Source: Bacteroidales bacterium UBA4295 (lineage in GTDB: Bacteria; Bacteroidota; Bacteroidia; Bacteroidales; Paludibacteraceae). Taken from it: DNA of 39,160 nt. The notes beneath the pieces are model-generated. The model saw nothing but the letters and a program-made list of their open reading frames with translations, was not told the origin of the DNA and did no database searches. The stretch spans positions 6,760-45,919 of the forward strand of contig DGVB01000022.1 of assembly GCA_002395805.1 (NCBI GenBank), in the 5' to 3' direction. Made by a program: the position numbers and the translations under genes. Shown here piece by piece: positions 5,363-13,270 of the stretch (position 1 is the first letter of the stretch; the number at the start of each line of letters is the position of its first letter).

Positions 5363-6268
5363 TTATGCTTTTCTTAACTGTGCAACCAGTTCGTTGGAGA
5401 TGTTATTGCCTAGCTGACGGCATACATCCTGGCTCCAGCGTTGTGCCATGTCTATACGTTGGGCGGGGTCATTGATACCTTTAAGCTTCGCATAGATGTA
5501 ACCGGCGTTGAAATTATCTCCGGCTCCCACCGTACTGACCGTCTCAATCGGCGAAACAGAGTACTTCTCGCAACCTGCGGGTGAATAAAAGCGAATCATC
5601 CGTGCGCCATCTGTCAGGATTAGGGTGGAGCAGAATGGTCGTACGCGCTCGTATATAGCATCTGCATCAGTCAGGTTGTACAGATAACAGAAATCCTCCA
5701 TTGATCCGCGGATGATATTCGCCAGCCGCATGTTCTCTTCGATATTCTCCATCACATGAGGTATATCGGCGATGTGCGTCTTACGGAAATTGATGTCATA
5801 ATACAGCCATGCGCCCTTTTTGTGCGCTTCTTGCAGCATCGATCGCACGGCAGGACGGATAGCTGGATTGATAGCAAAGAACGAGCCGAAGAGCACGATG
5901 TCATCTGCTTGAATATGCGGTAACTTGCCATCCAAAGCTGCAGAAACGTGATCTTTATAAAAGATATACTGAGCATCGTTGTGCTCGTCTAAAAACGCTA
6001 ACGTGATATGCGATTTTGTTCCTTCGTGGCGGCGGACAAACTCATCCGAGACGCCGTTCTCGCGCAGATATTGACATGTCAGGTCACCGATATGGTCATC
6101 TCCGACTTCCGTCACCATGGCACATGGCACTCCGGCGCGTCCCAGCGAAACGATACTATTAAACGCCGATCCACCCGGAATGGCTTTCTGCGGCTGGTTA
6201 TCCTTGAACAAGATGTCCAAAACCGTTTCTCCGATACCAATTACTCGCTGTCTCATGGGAATATTCAT
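5363..6268 (-). CDS. PfkB-family sugar kinase (fructokinase-like)
   Basis: 301 residues from the ATG at 6268; a TTG 15 bases upstream is less likely. It phosphorylates a sugar or nucleoside with ATP in the cytoplasm. N-terminal VIGIGETVLDI and PGGSAFNSIVSLGRAG form the substrate-binding part. The second PfkB signature is STVGAGDNFNAGYIYA at about 248-263, with Asp of GAGD as catalytic base. The length is typical. The FKDNQPQKAIPGGSAFN start is closest in feel to bacterial fructokinases, but the substrate cannot be fixed from sequence. It is the last gene of the leftward metabolic cluster, about 40 bp after the thioesterase gene. Confidence 0.85.
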   Translation of the reverse strand: MNIPMRQRVIGIGETVLDILFKDNQPQKAIPGGSAFNSIVSLGRAGVPCAMVTEVGDDHIGDLTCQYLRENGVSDEFVRRHEGTKSHITLAFLDEHNDAQYIFYKDHVSAALDGKLPHIQADDIVLFGSFFAINPAIRPAVRSMLQEAHKKGAWLYYDINFRKTHIADIPHVMENIEENMRLANIIRGSMEDFCYLYNLTDADAIYERVRPFCSTLILTDGARMIRFYSPAGCEKYSVSPIETVSTVGAGDNFNAGYIYAKLKGINDPAQRIDMAQRWSQDVCRQLGNNISNELVAQLRKA

Positions 6269-6307
6269 TTTCGTTGTGCGCAAAAGGTGACACTAAGATA
6301 CAAATTG

Positions 6308-7102
6308 TTATTTTCGGGAAGCATGAACCGACACATCTATCTGCTCCGCACGAGGAATCCATTCGGAATAAACCTGCGCAGCGGTCTCGGCATCATTGCG
6401 GGCGATGGAATGGAGGTAATGATAAACAGGCTCGTCTGTCTCGGTAGGCAATAAGTTCAGACGGCAGATGAGCGTATCTCCCAAGAACGTCTCTTTGAGC
6501 CAATGGATGGTCAGGCAACGGATGGCGTGTGCATCCATAAACGCCTCGTCCGCCGATTGCATGGCGATGGAGAGGTACGTGCGGTTGTTGACGTGACCGT
6601 TGAAATCAAGATTAATAGGATTGACGCGGTGCTCGATCTGCTGTAGCGGCGTGCCATCCGTCGGAAAACGGCGTTTCTTATGGGTCTCGGAGGTCATCTC
6701 CGGCAGAACGGGTATCTGCGGCTGAAAAGGCGTCATCGGCGCAAGACGATGGGCATCGGTATCCAGTAACGTCCAACAGCCGTAACCATGCGCCACCTCT
6801 ACCCCATCCGACCGACGCACGCGGAACTCGGCATAAAGCCGCAGCACGCCCACTTCACTGTTCCAGACGGTCACATCGATGTCATCCGACCAGAGAGCGG
6901 TCTGTTCTTCAAACCACGCGTTAAACTCCGTGATAACCCAGATGCGGTTCTGTTTAATGATATCGAATGCCGCCAGACGCAGGCATGCCATATAGCGTGC
7001 CCAGCAATCCTGATAATAAAGCAGGACAGCGTTCGGCGTCATCCGGTAACGCGTGTCCATATCCGCTGCTGTAAGCGAATAACGATGGGTGTATTGGTTC
7101 AT
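6308..7102 (-). CDS. Acyl-ACP thioesterase
   Basis: 264 residues, two hot-dog domains as in the FatA/FatB-type family (acyl-ACP thioesterase). Domain 1 opens HRYSLTAADMDTRYRMTP with FDIIKQNRIWVITEF. Domain 2 has the conserved NPINLDFNGHVNNRTYL at about 161-177, where Asn/His act in hydrolysis. It releases free fatty acid from acyl carrier protein, ending or diverting fatty-acid synthesis. The ATG overlaps the upstream HdeD-like gene by 4 bases, so the two are co-translated. Length fits bacterial members. Confidence 0.88.
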   Translation of the reverse strand: MNQYTHRYSLTAADMDTRYRMTPNAVLLYYQDCWARYMACLRLAAFDIIKQNRIWVITEFNAWFEEQTALWSDDIDVTVWNSEVGVLRLYAEFRVRRSDGVEVAHGYGCWTLLDTDAHRLAPMTPFQPQIPVLPEMTSETHKKRRFPTDGTPLQQIEHRVNPINLDFNGHVNNRTYLSIAMQSADEAFMDAHAIRCLTIHWLKETFLGDTLICRLNLLPTETDEPVYHYLHSIARNDAETAAQVYSEWIPRAEQIDVSVHASRK

Positions 7103-7692
7103 TTTACCTCTTCCCAGTCAATGTCGGTTACTTCGCGGAGACGGTCATGCAGCTTGACAAAGCGTTTCTCCACTTTGTTAACCACTGCTACTTTGACCCA
7201 GTTGCCAATACCGTCAAGGATTATACCCAGACCGACAATCCAAGCAATCGTCTCTGCGCTCACATTCGGGTTCACGAGGCAGTACACGCCGAAGCATGCT
7301 GCCAATACGCCGAAGCAGCATACAATCCACCAACGGCGGAATCCGACGCGCTTGAAATCAAACGAACTGATGGCAAGGTTGATACCTTCGAAGAGAAGCC
7401 AGAAAGCGAAGATGAACGGTAGCGCAACCATCAATGGAGCCGGATGGAAGACCATGACTGCTCCGAGGATGATTTGCAGCAAAGCCGAGAGGAACATCAG
7501 TCCGCTCATGGGGATAAACCCGCGTGTAGCCGACCATGCTGCCATCTCCGTACAACCGCCGAGGAAGAACATCAAACCAAATACCCAAGCCAGGCTTAAC
7601 AATGTGGTTCCCGGGCATAGGATACACATTACGCCGAGTGCTACGAGTGCTACACCCGCAAGACACATCCAAATTTTAGTACTCGTTTTCAT
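7099..7692 (-). CDS. HdeD/DUF308 family membrane protein
   Basis: 197 residues from the ATG at 7692 (another ATG lies 21 bases upstream). Six hydrophobic segments come in pairs, including IWMCLAGVALVALGVMCIL, LSLAWVFGLMFFLGGC, LFLSALLQIILGAVMVF and IVGLGIILDGIGNWVKV, the layout of the DUF308/HdeD acid-resistance family. The cytoplasmic tail is charged (VEKRFVKLHDRLREV). Role unproven in Bacteroidales; membrane stress is the usual guess. It is coupled to the thioesterase by a 4-base overlap, so a link to membrane lipid state is possible. Confidence 0.82.
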   Translation of the reverse strand: MKTSTKIWMCLAGVALVALGVMCILCPGTTLLSLAWVFGLMFFLGGCTEMAAWSATRGFIPMSGLMFLSALLQIILGAVMVFHPAPLMVALPFIFAFWLLFEGINLAISSFDFKRVGFRRWWIVCCFGVLAACFGVYCLVNPNVSAETIAWIVGLGIILDGIGNWVKVAVVNKVEKRFVKLHDRLREVTDIDWEEVK

Positions 7693-7844
7693 ACGTATTG
7701 AATTTAAAAACATACTTGCGTTTTCACTCGGAGAGAGGCAATAAATGTGCCAGCCTATTTGTCTCTGCCAAAATGTCCATTTTATGCCAAATTTGTTGTT
7801 TTGGGATATGCTTGCCGGACGAATTCCCCCCCCCTTGTAGGTGC

Positions 7845-8444
7845 TTATATATTCCGGCCCAAGTCGTACGCCTCTTGGAGTTTGGTGTTGCCGGAAATCT
7901 CTTTCGGATCATTCACACCGCCGCAGAAAAGATGGGCTTTAAGCGAGCACTTCTCGTAACAATCGATCCATCCTTGCAAACCGCTCAAGGCAGAGACGGT
8001 CACCAACTCGCGGTCGGCATAAGTCAGGTTGTCGCGGGCGAAGATGTCTCCGAAGAGGTGCGCCTTGAGGTAATAATCCGTAGCTGGCGCAAACTCATAC
8101 TCAAAAGCCTTGCCCACCAACTGCGTCTGTACGCGCGTTCCTTCTTTAAGTGCATCGTAGTCATCGCCGAGCGGACTTGCGTCCTCGCCCATCAGCACCT
8201 TGACACCTTTCGCCTGACGGTCGCCGATGACGCGTTGCAAGGTACCTAAGGCATTCAAGCTTCTCGGAAAACCCGTATAAGCATAAAGCTGCGAGAGTGC
8301 TTCCTTGATCTGGCTAACCGTCAATTCCGCCTCTAACCCGTTATGAATAGCCGACTCCAATGCCACCAAATCGCCCTTAGCCTCATCGCAAGCGATGACA
8401 CTCATCCACGCCGCCTGCTCTGTTGTAAACGAAAGTTGGTTCAT
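7845..8444 (-). CDS. Carboxymuconolactone decarboxylase family protein
   Basis: 199 residues with two CMD-like helical repeats: residues about 27-75 (ESAIHNGLEAELTVSQIKEA and AYTGFPRSLNAL) and about 130-180 (FARDNLTYADRELVTVSALSG, CYEKCSLKAHL). TYADRELVTVSAL is the family hallmark. Many members are AhpD-like peroxidases with CxxC; here the nearest Cys pair is CYEKC, so redox function is uncertain. It lies 26 bp downstream of the alcohol dehydrogenase, the same pairing often seen in Bacteroidales, suggesting one transcript. Confidence 0.82.
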   Translation of the reverse strand: MNQLSFTTEQAAWMSVIACDEAKGDLVALESAIHNGLEAELTVSQIKEALSQLYAYTGFPRSLNALGTLQRVIGDRQAKGVKVLMGEDASPLGDDYDALKEGTRVQTQLVGKAFEYEFAPATDYYLKAHLFGDIFARDNLTYADRELVTVSALSGLQGWIDCYEKCSLKAHLFCGGVNDPKEISGNTKLQEAYDLGRNI

Positions 8445-8470
8445 ATTGTTTGATGTGTGATGTTTTGTTC

Positions 8471-9658
8471 TTACAAACTTGCCACCAGAATCTCTTTAAT
8501 GTCCTTCTCGGTTAAGGGCGCGTATGCATTCTCAAGTCCCTCATTCACAGCGATATGATGTGCCATTTCGTCGAGGCGGCTGTCGTCAATTCCTACTTCG
8601 CGCAAGTGCATCGGAATGCCGATCGACTCAAAGAACGCATATGTCGCCTCAATCGCCTTATTCGCAATCGTCCACTCGTTCAGCGAAGCGTCAATACCGA
8701 ACACATTCACGCCGTACTTAACGAACCGCGGCAAGGTGTGCTCATTCAGAATATGCTTCATCCACCGCGGTGTGATGATAGCCAGACCTTCGCCGTGCGT
8801 AATATCGTAGTACGCGCTCAGGGCGTGCTCAATGCCGTGACATGGCCATCCGCTCTCGCTGTTTCCGAGCGCCAGAATACCATTGCAACCGTACGTACAA
8901 GCCAGCATCATCTCTGCACGTGCCTTGTAATCCTCGGGGTTCTCAATACACTTGCGTCCGTTCGCCATGAGGCTACGCAACATCGACTCGCAGAAACCGT
9001 CATTCAGTAGCGTCGCGTCCTCCACGAAATACTGCTCCATCGTGTGGTTCATCGCGTCCGCAATACCCGCCGCAGTCTGTTTCCGGCTGACCGAGAACGT
9101 ATATGTCGGATCCAAGAACGAAACGGCAGGGAACAAGTGCCGATCCAAATAACCGATCTTGTCATTCGTCTCCGTGCGGGAGATCACACCGCCGCAGTCG
9201 TACTCGCTTCCCGTAGCCGCTAACGTGATAATATCCACAATCGGCAGAGCAGCCTGTGCTTTCACTTTGTACGAAATGAGATCCCACGGATCGCCGTCAT
9301 AACAAGCACCTGCTGCAATCGCTTTCGAGCAATCCAGCACACTTCCGCCGCCGACCGAAAGGATCACATCCACCTTATGCTCTTTGCACAACCGCACACC
9401 TTCCAATACCGAAGGATCATATTTCGGATTCGGCTGAATACCGCTCAATTCCACCACCTCAAAATCCTTCAGCGTCTCATGGACGTACTCATAAAGGCTG
9501 CCTGCTTTACCTCTGAAAGCCGGTATTTTCTTTATACTTCCTCCGCCGTAAGTCAGGAGTATTTTCTTGCCGAAAGTGCTCATCACTTTCTGCAGTTTCT
9601 CTACTACGCCTTCACCAAAAATAAGACGTGTCGGTGTCTGATAATCAAAGTTTTGCAT
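8471..9658 (-). CDS. Iron-containing alcohol dehydrogenase
   Basis: 395 residues from the ATG at 9658, chosen because MQNFDYQTPTRLIFGEGVV is the normal family start and the frame above it runs into promoter sequence. Butanol-dehydrogenase type (YqhD/BdhA-like): NAD(P)-binding GGGSVLDCSKAIA at about 98-110, metal-binding Asp and His residues in IADAMNHTMEQ and PCHGIEHALSAYYDITHGEG. It interconverts aldehydes or ketones with alcohols. It has its own promoter at 9733-9763 and is followed by the CMD gene. Confidence 0.9.
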   Translation of the reverse strand: MQNFDYQTPTRLIFGEGVVEKLQKVMSTFGKKILLTYGGGSIKKIPAFRGKAGSLYEYVHETLKDFEVVELSGIQPNPKYDPSVLEGVRLCKEHKVDVILSVGGGSVLDCSKAIAAGACYDGDPWDLISYKVKAQAALPIVDIITLAATGSEYDCGGVISRTETNDKIGYLDRHLFPAVSFLDPTYTFSVSRKQTAAGIADAMNHTMEQYFVEDATLLNDGFCESMLRSLMANGRKCIENPEDYKARAEMMLACTYGCNGILALGNSESGWPCHGIEHALSAYYDITHGEGLAIITPRWMKHILNEHTLPRFVKYGVNVFGIDASLNEWTIANKAIEATYAFFESIGIPMHLREVGIDDSRLDEMAHHIAVNEGLENAYAPLTEKDIKEILVASL

Positions 9659-9732
9659 AGCTATTATTGTTTTTATTATTTCCGCATTTACACATTTGCA
9701 CATTTTCAAATTCAGTCATTTGAATTTCGGTG

Positions 9733-9763
9733 CAAAGGTACTACTTTTTTCTCAAATGTGCAA
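9733..9763 (-). promoter_or_regulatory. Promoter of the alcohol dehydrogenase operon
   Basis: On the minus strand TTGC (9763-9760), 19-bp spacer, TACCTTTG (9740-9733). It gives a leader of about 70 nt before the ATG at 9658. Confidence 0.8.
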
Positions 9764-9831
9764 GAAAGTCGGGCCGAAAAAGAACTATTTTACCTTTACT
9801 CCTTGTACATTATACATTGATCCATTGTACC

Positions 9832-10308
9832 TTATATAGAGTTGTCCGTCGCGGAGAACCTTGGTACTTGGTCACTTTGTACATTTGGGGTGAGGTTTGT
9901 GGTTTGTCCTTTTTCAAAACGGACAGAGACATCGCCGGAACCGAGAGCAGAAGCCAAACCGGAAGGATCGTCAATCGCGCCGATGCGGGTATAGGAATAC
10001 GAACTGTTGAAAGTCTCATAGAAAAGGACGACGCAGTTGTTGCCATAGAGCATCAAATCGCCGGCATGGATTGTGCCGGGCTGGTACGCGTCGGTAGGAA
10101 GAGAGGAAGACAAGTAATTGTATTTCTCATTACCGTTCAGTTCGTTCATCGTGACCATTAGGGGTAACAATGCAGCAAAGGCTTCGCCGGTTTCGGAGTC
10201 GGCGAGCGTAGCAGTAAAGGTCTTCGAGCCGACGATGATGTTAATAGGTGTTTGTGCCATAAGGGTCATTGTGCTCAGCGCAAAAACAAAGGTAAAAAAG
10301 CGTTTCAT
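9832..10308 (-). CDS. Secreted cyclophilin-like domain protein
   Basis: 158 residues from the ATG at 10308, where a signal peptide starts (MKRFFTFVFALSTMTLMAQ, cleavage after MA-Q). The body INIIVGSKTFTATLADSETG, AAFA-ALLPLMVTMNELNGNEKYNYL, IHAGDLMLYGNNCVVLFYETF matches the cyclophilin-like beta-barrel family (TM1367-like), whose function is unknown and which lacks proven isomerase activity. Expected in the periplasm. The last 30 residues look foreign: the DNA there (9868-9892) has GTACTTGG...CTTTGTACA repeats like those at 17881-17915, so the tail may be repeat-derived. Confidence 0.72.
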   Translation of the reverse strand: MKRFFTFVFALSTMTLMAQTPINIIVGSKTFTATLADSETGEAFAALLPLMVTMNELNGNEKYNYLSSSLPTDAYQPGTIHAGDLMLYGNNCVVLFYETFNSSYSYTRIGAIDDPSGLASALGSGDVSVRFEKGQTTNLTPNVQSDQVPRFSATDNSI

Positions 10309-10340
10309 TTTCATATTTTCACATTTACACATTTTGAGTG

Positions 10341-10348
10341 CAAAATTA
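10341..10348 (-). promoter_or_regulatory. -7 box upstream of the cyclophilin-like gene
   Basis: TAATTTTG on the minus strand matches TAnnTTTG, 33 bp above the ATG at 10308. No clear -33 element is present at the expected spacing, so this promoter may be weak or activated, perhaps by the divergent AraC-type regulator. Confidence 0.5.
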
Positions 10349-10440
10349 CTGCTTTTAGCGGATATAGAATAACATATATTTGCCGAATAACTACCAAAAA
10401 CGCAGAAAACGCAGAAAAACATCATTTTTTAGCTGCCATT

Positions 10441-10472
10441 TTTGCATATTTCATGGAAAATTTGTACCTTTG
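10441..10472 (+). promoter_or_regulatory. Promoter of the AraC regulator
   Basis: TTTGC at 10441-10445, 19-bp spacer, TACCTTTG at 10465-10472, with the ATG at 10491. A near-perfect Bacteroidales promoter. Confidence 0.82.
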
Positions 10473-10490
10473 CATCAAATTACAGCCGTT

Positions 10491-11396
10491 ATGAAAAAAG
10501 TCCTGAATATACGTGAGCCGAATGTGTATGCGCGGCATTTGGAGGCGGAAGTTCTACATCCGCTGATTAGTGTGGTTCATTTCGATGAATTGGAGAAGGG
10601 GGTAAGGACGAGTATGAACAGCTACGGCGTGTATGGGTTGTTTATCCAGCGGGAGTTTCCGCAGAACTTGTCTTACGGCGTGCGGCCGGTACAGGTAAGC
10701 GAATGGTCGGTTATAGCCGTAGCACCCGGACAGATAGGCGGCAGAGAGGATGACGGTAATCCGCTTTTTCTGAACGGATGGGCTGTGTTATGGTCGCCGG
10801 AGTTGATGAGCAAAACGGATCTCGAGGCGCATATCTCGGAGTATAATTTCTTCTCGTATTTCTTTACCGATTCGCTGCCTTTGGAACCGAAAGAGTGGGA
10901 CGCGATTGAGATGTTGGTTGGCGGTTTGCGCGAAGAGCTACAAACGCACAAAGATAGTTCGGCACTACGGAATATAGTGGTCGGCTACCTGCGGTTGATC
11001 TTGGATTACTGCCAGCGGGCTTATTGGCGGCAGAATGCACGGATTACGGCTGACGAGCCAGATGTACTGAAACGTTTTCACGCTTTGCTGGACAAGTATT
11101 ATTACGAAGGCCGGCAAGCCGAAATGGGCTTGCCGACAGTAGCTTATTGCGCATCAGAGATGGCGTATTCAGCAGGTTATTTCGGCGACTTGGTGAAACA
11201 AGCGACTGGTGCTTCCGCCAAGGAATATATCCAGTCGTACATCATCCGAATCGCGAAGAATATCCTCATGAGCGGCCGAAGCATCAGCGAAACGGCGTAC
11301 ATGTTGGGTTTTGATTACCCGCATCATTTCACGCGCATGTTCAAGAACAAAACCGGTATCACTCCCGGTGAGTACATGCGCGGTCACGCATCTTAA
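10491..11396 (+). CDS. AraC-family transcriptional regulator
   Basis: 301 residues from the ATG at 10491, placed by the promoter just upstream. The N-terminal about 190 residues form an uncharacterised sensing domain. The C-terminal AraC/XylS domain (about 215-300) has two helix-turn-helix units: LPTVAYCASEMAYSAGYFGDL and SISETAYMLGFDYPHHFTRMFKNKTGITPGEY, the second very typical. Targets are unknown; neighbours are the divergent cyclophilin-like gene and the convergent NRPS operon. Its stop codon directly abuts the stop of the S41 protease gene with no bases between. Confidence 0.9.
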   Translation: MKKVLNIREPNVYARHLEAEVLHPLISVVHFDELEKGVRTSMNSYGVYGLFIQREFPQNLSYGVRPVQVSEWSVIAVAPGQIGGREDDGNPLFLNGWAVLWSPELMSKTDLEAHISEYNFFSYFFTDSLPLEPKEWDAIEMLVGGLREELQTHKDSSALRNIVVGYLRLILDYCQRAYWRQNARITADEPDVLKRFHALLDKYYYEGRQAEMGLPTVAYCASEMAYSAGYFGDLVKQATGASAKEYIQSYIIRIAKNILMSGRSISETAYMLGFDYPHHFTRMFKNKTGITPGEYMRGHAS

Positions 11397-12425
11397 TTAT
11401 TTCCTCGGTGCATGAACCGAGTCGTTATGTATCAATTGAATAGCCTTCTCGATGATATCGTCTTTGTCGGAACTCGTCATCGTCATGGGAACATCCGGCA
11501 GGATGCCGTTCTCTATATCCTGTTTATCGCGGTCGTACATGCGCACGCTGGAGAATCTGACCATCCATCCGTTAGGCATCTCATAGCTCATCGGCATTCC
11601 TCCGCCGCCTCCGCTGCGACCACCTACGATACGCGCATTAGGGACATAGCGCATTATATTGACAAACATGTTTGCCGCAGAATAGGTCCGTCTGTTGCAT
11701 AATATGATCACCGGCTTTCCCCATTTGCTCCCTATTAAAGATGCGTCAGAAGTGAGCGGTTCGAAATCCGAGAAGTCGTTATGCCCGGTGCCATTCTTAT
11801 GCCGCCAATAGCCGATGGTTTTATTCTCCGTATAGAAAGGCGAAGAGAGGCGGTAGGCATTCGTAAGGTCGCCTCCTCCATTATTGCGCACATCGATAAT
11901 CAGCCCTTCGCACTGTTCAAAGGTCTTGAAGACCCAGTAGAAATTTCCTGCCGAGAAGGAATTGGAGAAACTCGAATAATAGACATATCCCACTTTTCCA
12001 TCGTCGATTATGCTATAATACAGTCCGCCAGCGACGCGGTAATTTTTCAGATAAAGAGCCTGCAGACGCGCATCAAAATTAGCCGGAAAGGTATCGAACC
12101 AGGCAGCGTTAGCAGAACGGTCGAAAGGGGCATAGAGGTTCACATGCCCGTCTCGCAACGAATCCAGCATCGCGGCGCAGAGGTCAAAAAGCGCCACCTG
12201 GTCATCTTTTTTGATCAGTGCCGCTTTAGCGACATATTCCTCACGAATAGCATCCCAATTAATGCCTTTGTCCTCTACATAGCAATAGCGTGTATCAATA
12301 ATCCTCCAGAGGCCTTCGATATTGGTGACAGGGTCCGTGGAATAAGTCATTTCCTCTCCTGAATGGCAGGCGCTCAACAGACATATAGCCGCGAGTGCAC
12401 CCCATATACGTATGTTCGGTTTCAT
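11397..12425 (-). CDS. S41-family serine protease lipoprotein
   Basis: 342 residues. Signal peptide with lipobox LLSAC (Cys about 20), so it is anchored in the periplasm or outer membrane. An N-terminal helical part (about 30-110) includes SLRDGHVNLY, the tricorn/CtpA-type lead-in. The catalytic part (about 150-330) has CEGLIIDVRNNGGGDL and the nucleophile region NRRTYSAANMFVN, with GGRSGGGGGMPMS and ILPDVPM following. A classical PDZ domain is not obvious. It is the last gene of the NRPS operon and overlaps the upstream gene by 4 bases (ATGA). Its role there may be processing, resistance or signalling; none is shown. Confidence 0.85.
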   Translation of the reverse strand: MKPNIRIWGALAAICLLSACHSGEEMTYSTDPVTNIEGLWRIIDTRYCYVEDKGINWDAIREEYVAKAALIKKDDQVALFDLCAAMLDSLRDGHVNLYAPFDRSANAAWFDTFPANFDARLQALYLKNYRVAGGLYYSIIDDGKVGYVYYSSFSNSFSAGNFYWVFKTFEQCEGLIIDVRNNGGGDLTNAYRLSSPFYTENKTIGYWRHKNGTGHNDFSDFEPLTSDASLIGSKWGKPVIILCNRRTYSAANMFVNIMRYVPNARIVGGRSGGGGGMPMSYEMPNGWMVRFSSVRMYDRDKQDIENGILPDVPMTMTSSDKDDIIEKAIQLIHNDSVHAPRK

Positions 12426-13270
12426 AATCGTGAATTGGGTTTAAGTCGGTATTTCCAGATACATCCGATGACAAGGCTAATCTGATTGCGCGAGAAATGC
12501 TGATTTGCTGTGCCATAGTCGGTCATTTCGTGTTCAGCACCGATGCGCCAGGTAGAGTGCGGGAACTGCATATCGAGTGTCAGTTCATGAATGATCGTAT
12601 GATGATTCCAATGTCCGGAACAGCGAGCATTCCCGGGCACTCCTGTCGAGATCTCGTAGTAGGACTCCCAGTATTCCGGGAGGAAATCGAGACCTATCAG
12701 ATTCGTGCGGATGAGATAATTCAGTCGGTAACTGGTTTTCTTGCCGTAGAACGACCAGCTCAAGCCGCCCATCGCCATGGCATCCAGCGCGATATCGAAA
12801 GACAAGGGTTTGTTGACATTCCCGGAATGGTTACGTATTACTAAACGCCCCTCCAGATAGGGTCCCACATGCACTTTGAGCCGGTCGTCGATCCATCTCC
12901 AGCAATAGAAAGCCCCCCATCCGGCAGCCCCCTGCGCACCGCTGAAACTATTGGAACGGGCGGTAGAAGTATAATTGAAAGCAGCTATATCTACTCGTCC
13001 GACATGCCCCCAGTTCGCCAGTTTGCCGTCTCTGCCTAATTTCGTATCCTGTCGGAAAGGCTGCCACCACTCGTTTCCCAAGCCGTACTGCAAGCCGCTG
13101 TAGGCCATCGGACTAAGATACGTATCGACTTGACGAGCATAGCCGATGCGGAGCTTAAGCACATCGGTATGCTCGAGGCCGTATGTACCCTCCTGCGCGC
13201 AGATCCCCATCCCGCATATCAGACAGGAGAGGATACAGAAAAAATTTCTCACACAGCGCATTTTAATCAT
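12422..13270 (-). CDS. DUF3316-like outer-membrane protein
   Basis: 282 residues. Signal peptide (FFCILSCLICGMGICAQ). The mature part is rich in alternating aromatic strands: DVLKLRIGYARQVDTYLS, KVHVGPYLEGRL, YRLNYLIRTNLIGLDFLPEYWESYYEIS, STWRIGAEHEM, and ends VIGCIWKYRLK, as expected of a small outer-membrane beta-barrel. It resembles the DUF3316 proteins of Prevotella-like bacteria, function unknown. The ATG overlaps the NRPS stop codon by 8 bases and the gene overlaps the protease by 4, so it is firmly in the operon. Export or surface sensing of the product is possible but unsupported. Confidence 0.7.
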   Translation of the reverse strand: MIKMRCVRNFFCILSCLICGMGICAQEGTYGLEHTDVLKLRIGYARQVDTYLSPMAYSGLQYGLGNEWWQPFRQDTKLGRDGKLANWGHVGRVDIAAFNYTSTARSNSFSGAQGAAGWGAFYCWRWIDDRLKVHVGPYLEGRLVIRNHSGNVNKPLSFDIALDAMAMGGLSWSFYGKKTSYRLNYLIRTNLIGLDFLPEYWESYYEISTGVPGNARCSGHWNHHTIIHELTLDMQFPHSTWRIGAEHEMTDYGTANQHFSRNQISLVIGCIWKYRLKPNSRL

